DNA of 64,000 nucleotides, from the NCBI RefSeq assembly GCF_051401765.1, contig NC_135067.1, forward strand, positions 21,633,501-21,697,500. The letters are read 5' to 3'. Below the pieces are notes generated by a model. The model worked only from the letters and a program-made list of their open reading frames with translations, was not told the origin of the DNA and ran no database searches. Shown in pieces: positions 63,617-64,000 of this stretch. How positions within the stretch are numbered: position 1 is the first letter of the stretch; each line of letters begins with the position of its first letter. The translations under genes and the position numbers were made by a program. The stretch comes from Calliopsis andreniformis (taxonomy: Eukaryota; Arthropoda; Insecta; Hymenoptera; Andrenidae).

Positions 63617-64000
63617 ATTTCGTCGGTCTTTTACGCCGGCAACGTCGCCGTTCTCCTCGCGCGCAGTTACCAACAACTATAAACACCAACACCGATGTTT
63701 TCACGACGAAACAGCCTCTTCTCTGTTTCTCTCGCCTCGACCGCGATTTCTCCCGTCCTCTCTCTATCTCTCTCCGCCTCCCCCACTTTGTCTCTGTTTT
63801 CACCGCGCGCGGTGCCCGCCGCCCGCCGCCGATTCAACACGCGCACACCGTCCCGTGTCGCATCGATTCCCGACAAGCAGTTCACACGCGTCCCATTTAC
63901 GGAGATGATTCCTTCCAGGAATCGTTTACGGAACGTTGAAATACTCGCGGCTAGCCGAGAACGTGGCAACGCCGCGTCGTAGCGCGACCCACCGAATTTC
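63617..64000 (-). other. dacapo 5' UTR and promoter-proximal DNA
   Basis: CpG-rich sequence upstream of the dacapo start codon. An in-frame minus-strand frame extends upstream of the chosen ATG but shows no conservation that I can recognise. No clear TATA box is seen. Confidence 0.4.

Noticed and set aside
63038..63676. dacapo as a single-exon protein ending Gly-Lys-Arg
   Set aside because: A strong GTAAGAG donor precedes that stop and an in-frame exon with the rest of the PIP degron lies at 58929.

Overview
The window looks like nuclear DNA from a hymenopteran insect, most likely a bee. Genes are few and split by introns with GT-AG signals. Long CpG-rich stretches without genes alternate with AT-rich ones. 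Four conserved animal genes and a pair of secapin-type peptide genes (a family known from bee venom) are recognisable. Everything is read from sequence alone; no database search was possible.

Layout: (1) 3.5-6.9 kb, + strand: the last four coding exons of an eyegone-type Pax gene, carrying the RED half of a paired domain and a Ser50 homeodomain; its 5' exons appear to lie left of the window. (2) 6.9-23.4 kb: a 16.5 kb stretch with no supported gene, with low-complexity GA/CT tracts, short tandem repeats, a duplicated 25-bp element and a cluster of TCGTAAAAT sites, so probably cis-regulatory. (3) 23.4-25.5 kb, + strand: two adjacent small secreted-peptide genes, both with a TATA-like box, a one-exon ORF and an apparent intron at or just after the stop codon. 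(4) 27.0-33.4 kb, + strand: a PDGF/VEGF-related ligand gene (Pvf type) with five coding exons and a possible alternative C-terminal exon. Its second coding intron contains a complete opposite-strand gene for an NTF2-like protein whose frame is kept only if a GC-AG intron is spliced. (5) 33.4-55.3 kb: a second gene-poor stretch. (6) 55.3-55.5 kb, - strand: one orphan exon-like ORF. (7) 58.8-63.6 kb, - strand: dacapo, the p21/p27-type CDK inhibitor, in two coding exons separated by a 4.1 kb intron that holds a small TA-flanked MITE.

Together the region carries developmental regulators (Pax factor, growth-factor ligand, CDK inhibitor) with wide regulatory spacing, and a small lineage-type secreted peptide cluster between them. 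No rRNA, confident tRNA, CRISPR array, viral gene or autonomous transposon was found.
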